Assembly (NCBI GenBank): GCA_021129815.1
Contig: JAJOKN010000138.1
Span: forward strand, 1 to 7,517
DNA: 7,517 nt
Direction: 5' to 3'
Source of the DNA: Desulfotomaculum sp.
GTDB lineage: Bacteria > Bacillota > Desulfotomaculia > Desulfotomaculales > Desulfohalotomaculaceae
Part shown: positions 5,844-7,517 of the stretch, in pieces
Numbering within the stretch: position 1 is the stretch's first letter
Layout of the letters: the number at the start of each line of letters is the position of its first letter
Position numbers and translations under genes: made by a program
Notes under the pieces: generated by a model
Seen by the model: only the letters and a program-made list of their open reading frames with translations
Told to the model about the DNA's origin: nothing
The model's database searches: none

Positions 5844-7469
5844 TTACATTGGTGGCATTCCGCCCATGTCTCCTGCTCCGCTCTGTTTATTTTCTTCTGG
5901 CTTATCAGCTACTAATGTCTCAGTTGTTAGAATCATAGCTGCAATGCTTGCTGCGTTTTGCAATGCAGAACGTGTCACCTTGGCAGGATCAACAATACCG
6001 TTAGCAATCATATCTACAAATTCACCTGTTAAAGCATTGTAACCTATTCCAGTAGCTTCATTGCGCACTTTTTCTACGATAACTGAACCTTCTGCACCAG
6101 CATTGTTTGCAATCTGACGAAGTGGTTCCTCTAGTGCCTTTTTAACAATTTCAATTCCTGTCCTTTCATCTTGCTCATCAGCAGTAAGCGCATCTAATGC
6201 CGGAATAATGTCTATATAGCAAGCACCTCCACCTGGAACAATACCTTCTTCAACAGCTGCACGAGTAGCGCTCAAAGCATCTTCTAAGCGCAGCTTTTTC
6301 TCTTTCATCTCAACTTCAGTAGCCGCACCAACATTTATAACCGCTACGCCGCCTGCAAGCTTTGCCAAACGCTCCTGCAACTTCTCTTTATCAAAATCTG
6401 AAGTGCTTTCTTCAATCTGTTTCTTGATTTGATTGATGCGAGCTTTGATTTTATCCTGATCTCCCTGACCGCCGACAATGATTGTCTCTTCCTTTTTCAC
6501 TCTTACCTGACTTGCTCTTCCGAGCATATCAAGTGTAGTGTTTTCGAGCTTTAATCCTATGTCTTCACTTATAACAGTTCCACCTGTCAGTATAGCTATG
6601 TCCTCCAACATAGCCTTTCTGCGGTCTCCAAATCCAGGAGCTTTTACTGCTACGCACATAAATGTACCGCGCAACTTGTTCAGTACTATAGTAGCTAATG
6701 CTTCTCCTTCTAAATCTTCACAAATTATCAGTAATGGCTTGCCTGTCTGTATTACTTTTTCAAGCAAAGGAAGTATATCCGCTACAGCACTGATCTTCTT
6801 ATCAGTAATCAATATATAAGGGTCCTTTAAAGTTGCTTCCATCTTATCACTGTCTGTTATCATATACGGAGAGATATAACCGCGATCAAAATTCATTCCT
6901 TCTACTACTTCAAGGGAAGTTCCAATACCTTGAGATTCTTCAACGGTTATAACCCCATCTTTACCTACCTTCTCCATTGCATCTGCAATCAAATCACCAA
7001 TTGCCTTATCATTAGCTGAAATTGAAGCTACCTGAGCAATAGCCTCTTTTGTTTCAACAGTCTTTGCCTGCTTCTTGATTTCTTCTACAGCTTTCTCAAC
7101 AGCCTTTTCAATGCCGCGCTTCAATATCATAGGATTTGCTCCTGCAGCAACGTTTTTCAAGCCTTCGCGTACCAAAGCCTGCGCTAAAATCGTTGCTGTA
7201 GTGGTACCATCACCTGCTACATCGTTAGTCTTTGTAGCTACTTCCTTAACTAGCTGTGCGCCCATATTTTCAAAATTATCAGTTAGCTCTATTTCCCTAG
7301 CAATAGTTACACCATCGTTCGTAATCAAAGGTGAACCGAATTTTTTATCTAAAACTACATTGCGTCCTTTTGGACCAATAGTTTCTTTCACCGCTTCAGC
7401 AATTGCATTAACACCTCTTTCCAACGCTCTACGCGCTTCTTCACCAAAAATAATTTCCTTTGCTGCCAC
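5844..7469 (-). CDS. groL: Chaperonin GroEL (60 kDa, Hsp60)
   Basis: GroEL forms the double seven-membered ring that folds cytoplasmic proteins with ATP and the GroES lid. The protein is 541 residues, the usual length. It shows the N-terminal AAKEIIFGEEARRALERGV, the ATP-site loops TIGPKGRNVVLDKKFGSP (30-47) and NDVAGDGTTT (82-91), the VGAATEVEMKEKKLRLEDAL region containing the catalytic Asp equivalent to E. coli Asp398, the family signature RAAVEEGIVPGGG, and the flexible Gly-Met tail ending GDMGGMPPM. I chose the GTG at 7469: it gives the canonical V/M-AAKE start and has a GGGGGG-type binding site about eight bases upstream. An ATG at 7511 would add 14 residues not found in the family. The gene is followed by a strong terminator. 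The promoter and any CIRCE/HrcA operator would lie upstream of groES, outside the window. No frame or active-site defects are seen. Confidence 0.98.
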   Translation of the reverse strand: MAAKEIIFGEEARRALERGVNAIAEAVKETIGPKGRNVVLDKKFGSPLITNDGVTIAREIELTDNFENMGAQLVKEVATKTNDVAGDGTTTATILAQALVREGLKNVAAGANPMILKRGIEKAVEKAVEEIKKQAKTVETKEAIAQVASISANDKAIGDLIADAMEKVGKDGVITVEESQGIGTSLEVVEGMNFDRGYISPYMITDSDKMEATLKDPYILITDKKISAVADILPLLEKVIQTGKPLLIICEDLEGEALATIVLNKLRGTFMCVAVKAPGFGDRRKAMLEDIAILTGGTVISEDIGLKLENTTLDMLGRASQVRVKKEETIIVGGQGDQDKIKARINQIKKQIEESTSDFDKEKLQERLAKLAGGVAVINVGAATEVEMKEKKLRLEDALSATRAAVEEGIVPGGGACYIDIIPALDALTADEQDERTGIEIVKKALEEPLRQIANNAGAEGSVIVEKVRNEATGIGYNALTGEFVDMIANGIVDPAKVTRSALQNAASIAAMILTTETLVADKPEENKQSGAGDMGGMPPM

Positions 7470-7486
7470 AATAAAACCCCCCTTGA

Positions 7487-7517
7487 TTATTTTAATTTGC
7501 TTATCACGCATACAATC
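7487..7517 (-). CDS. groS: Possible last codons of groES, cut by window edge
   Basis: The 47 bases before groEL are where groES normally ends. One frame reads IVCVISKLK then TAA (7489-7487), 17 bases before the groEL start. GroES proteins usually end in DDILAIVE or similar, so the first two residues fit but the remaining seven do not. The piece is too short to be sure; another frame (TGA TAA at about 7505-7500) could equally hold the true end. Confidence 0.25.
   Translation of the reverse strand, partial: IVCVISKLK

Noticed and set aside
6538..6819. Plus-strand reading frames inside groEL, and similar ones inside cysK, ftsE, ftsX, the peptidase and ctpA
   Set aside because: They are antisense shadows of strongly conserved minus-strand genes, have no family resemblance and lack ribosome binding sites.
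1..7517. CRISPR arrays, tRNA or rRNA genes, insertion sequences, prophage or defence genes
   Set aside because: No regularly spaced repeats, no cloverleaf-like or rRNA sequences, no transposase motifs and no terminal inverted repeats were found around the broken genes, so decay by deletion rather than insertion is favoured.

Overview
The window is about 7.5 kb of AT-rich bacterial DNA. Every real gene reads on the minus strand, so transcription runs from high to low coordinates. The protein set (GroEL, O-acetylserine sulfhydrylase, FtsE, FtsX, a secreted coiled-coil M23 peptidase and a Ctp-type S41 protease), the strong AAGGAGG ribosome binding sites and the base composition all suggest a low-GC Firmicute, probably of the class Clostridia. 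This is an inference from sequence style. Genus cannot be fixed.

Layout in transcription order: (1) 7517-5797 holds the possible last codons of groES, then groEL (GTG start at 7469), closed by a near-perfect hairpin terminator at 5797-5828. (2) 5751-4391 holds cysK, followed with no gap by a remnant of a GlcD-type FAD-linked oxidase gene, and then a hairpin terminator at 4391-4423. (3) 4370-1577 holds a conserved cell-division/cell-wall operon: ftsE and ftsX overlap, and a secreted M23 (LytM-type) peptidase starts three bases after ftsX. FtsEX is known to control peptidoglycan hydrolases through a coiled-coil partner. Here that partner keeps all its zinc and catalytic residues, so it is probably itself the hydrolase. 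(4) 1576-694 holds a decayed 23S rRNA (uracil-5-)-methyltransferase gene (rumA/rlmD family) lying between the peptidase and the next gene. (5) 663-1 holds a promoter-like region and the first 193 codons of a ctpA-type protease, cut by the window edge.

The most notable feature is the pair of broken genes. Both have lost their 5' part exactly at the stop codon of the intact upstream gene. Both also seem to have lost a large internal block (about 80-100 residues in rumA, about 150 in glcD), while keeping the 3' end. In rumA the internal loss also shifts the frame and removes the region where the fourth iron-sulfur cysteine normally lies. This looks like genome erosion by deletion, though an assembly artefact must be excluded. 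The other genes look intact and ordinary. I found no CRISPR array, tRNA, rRNA, insertion sequence or defence system, and I do not see a previously undescribed system here.
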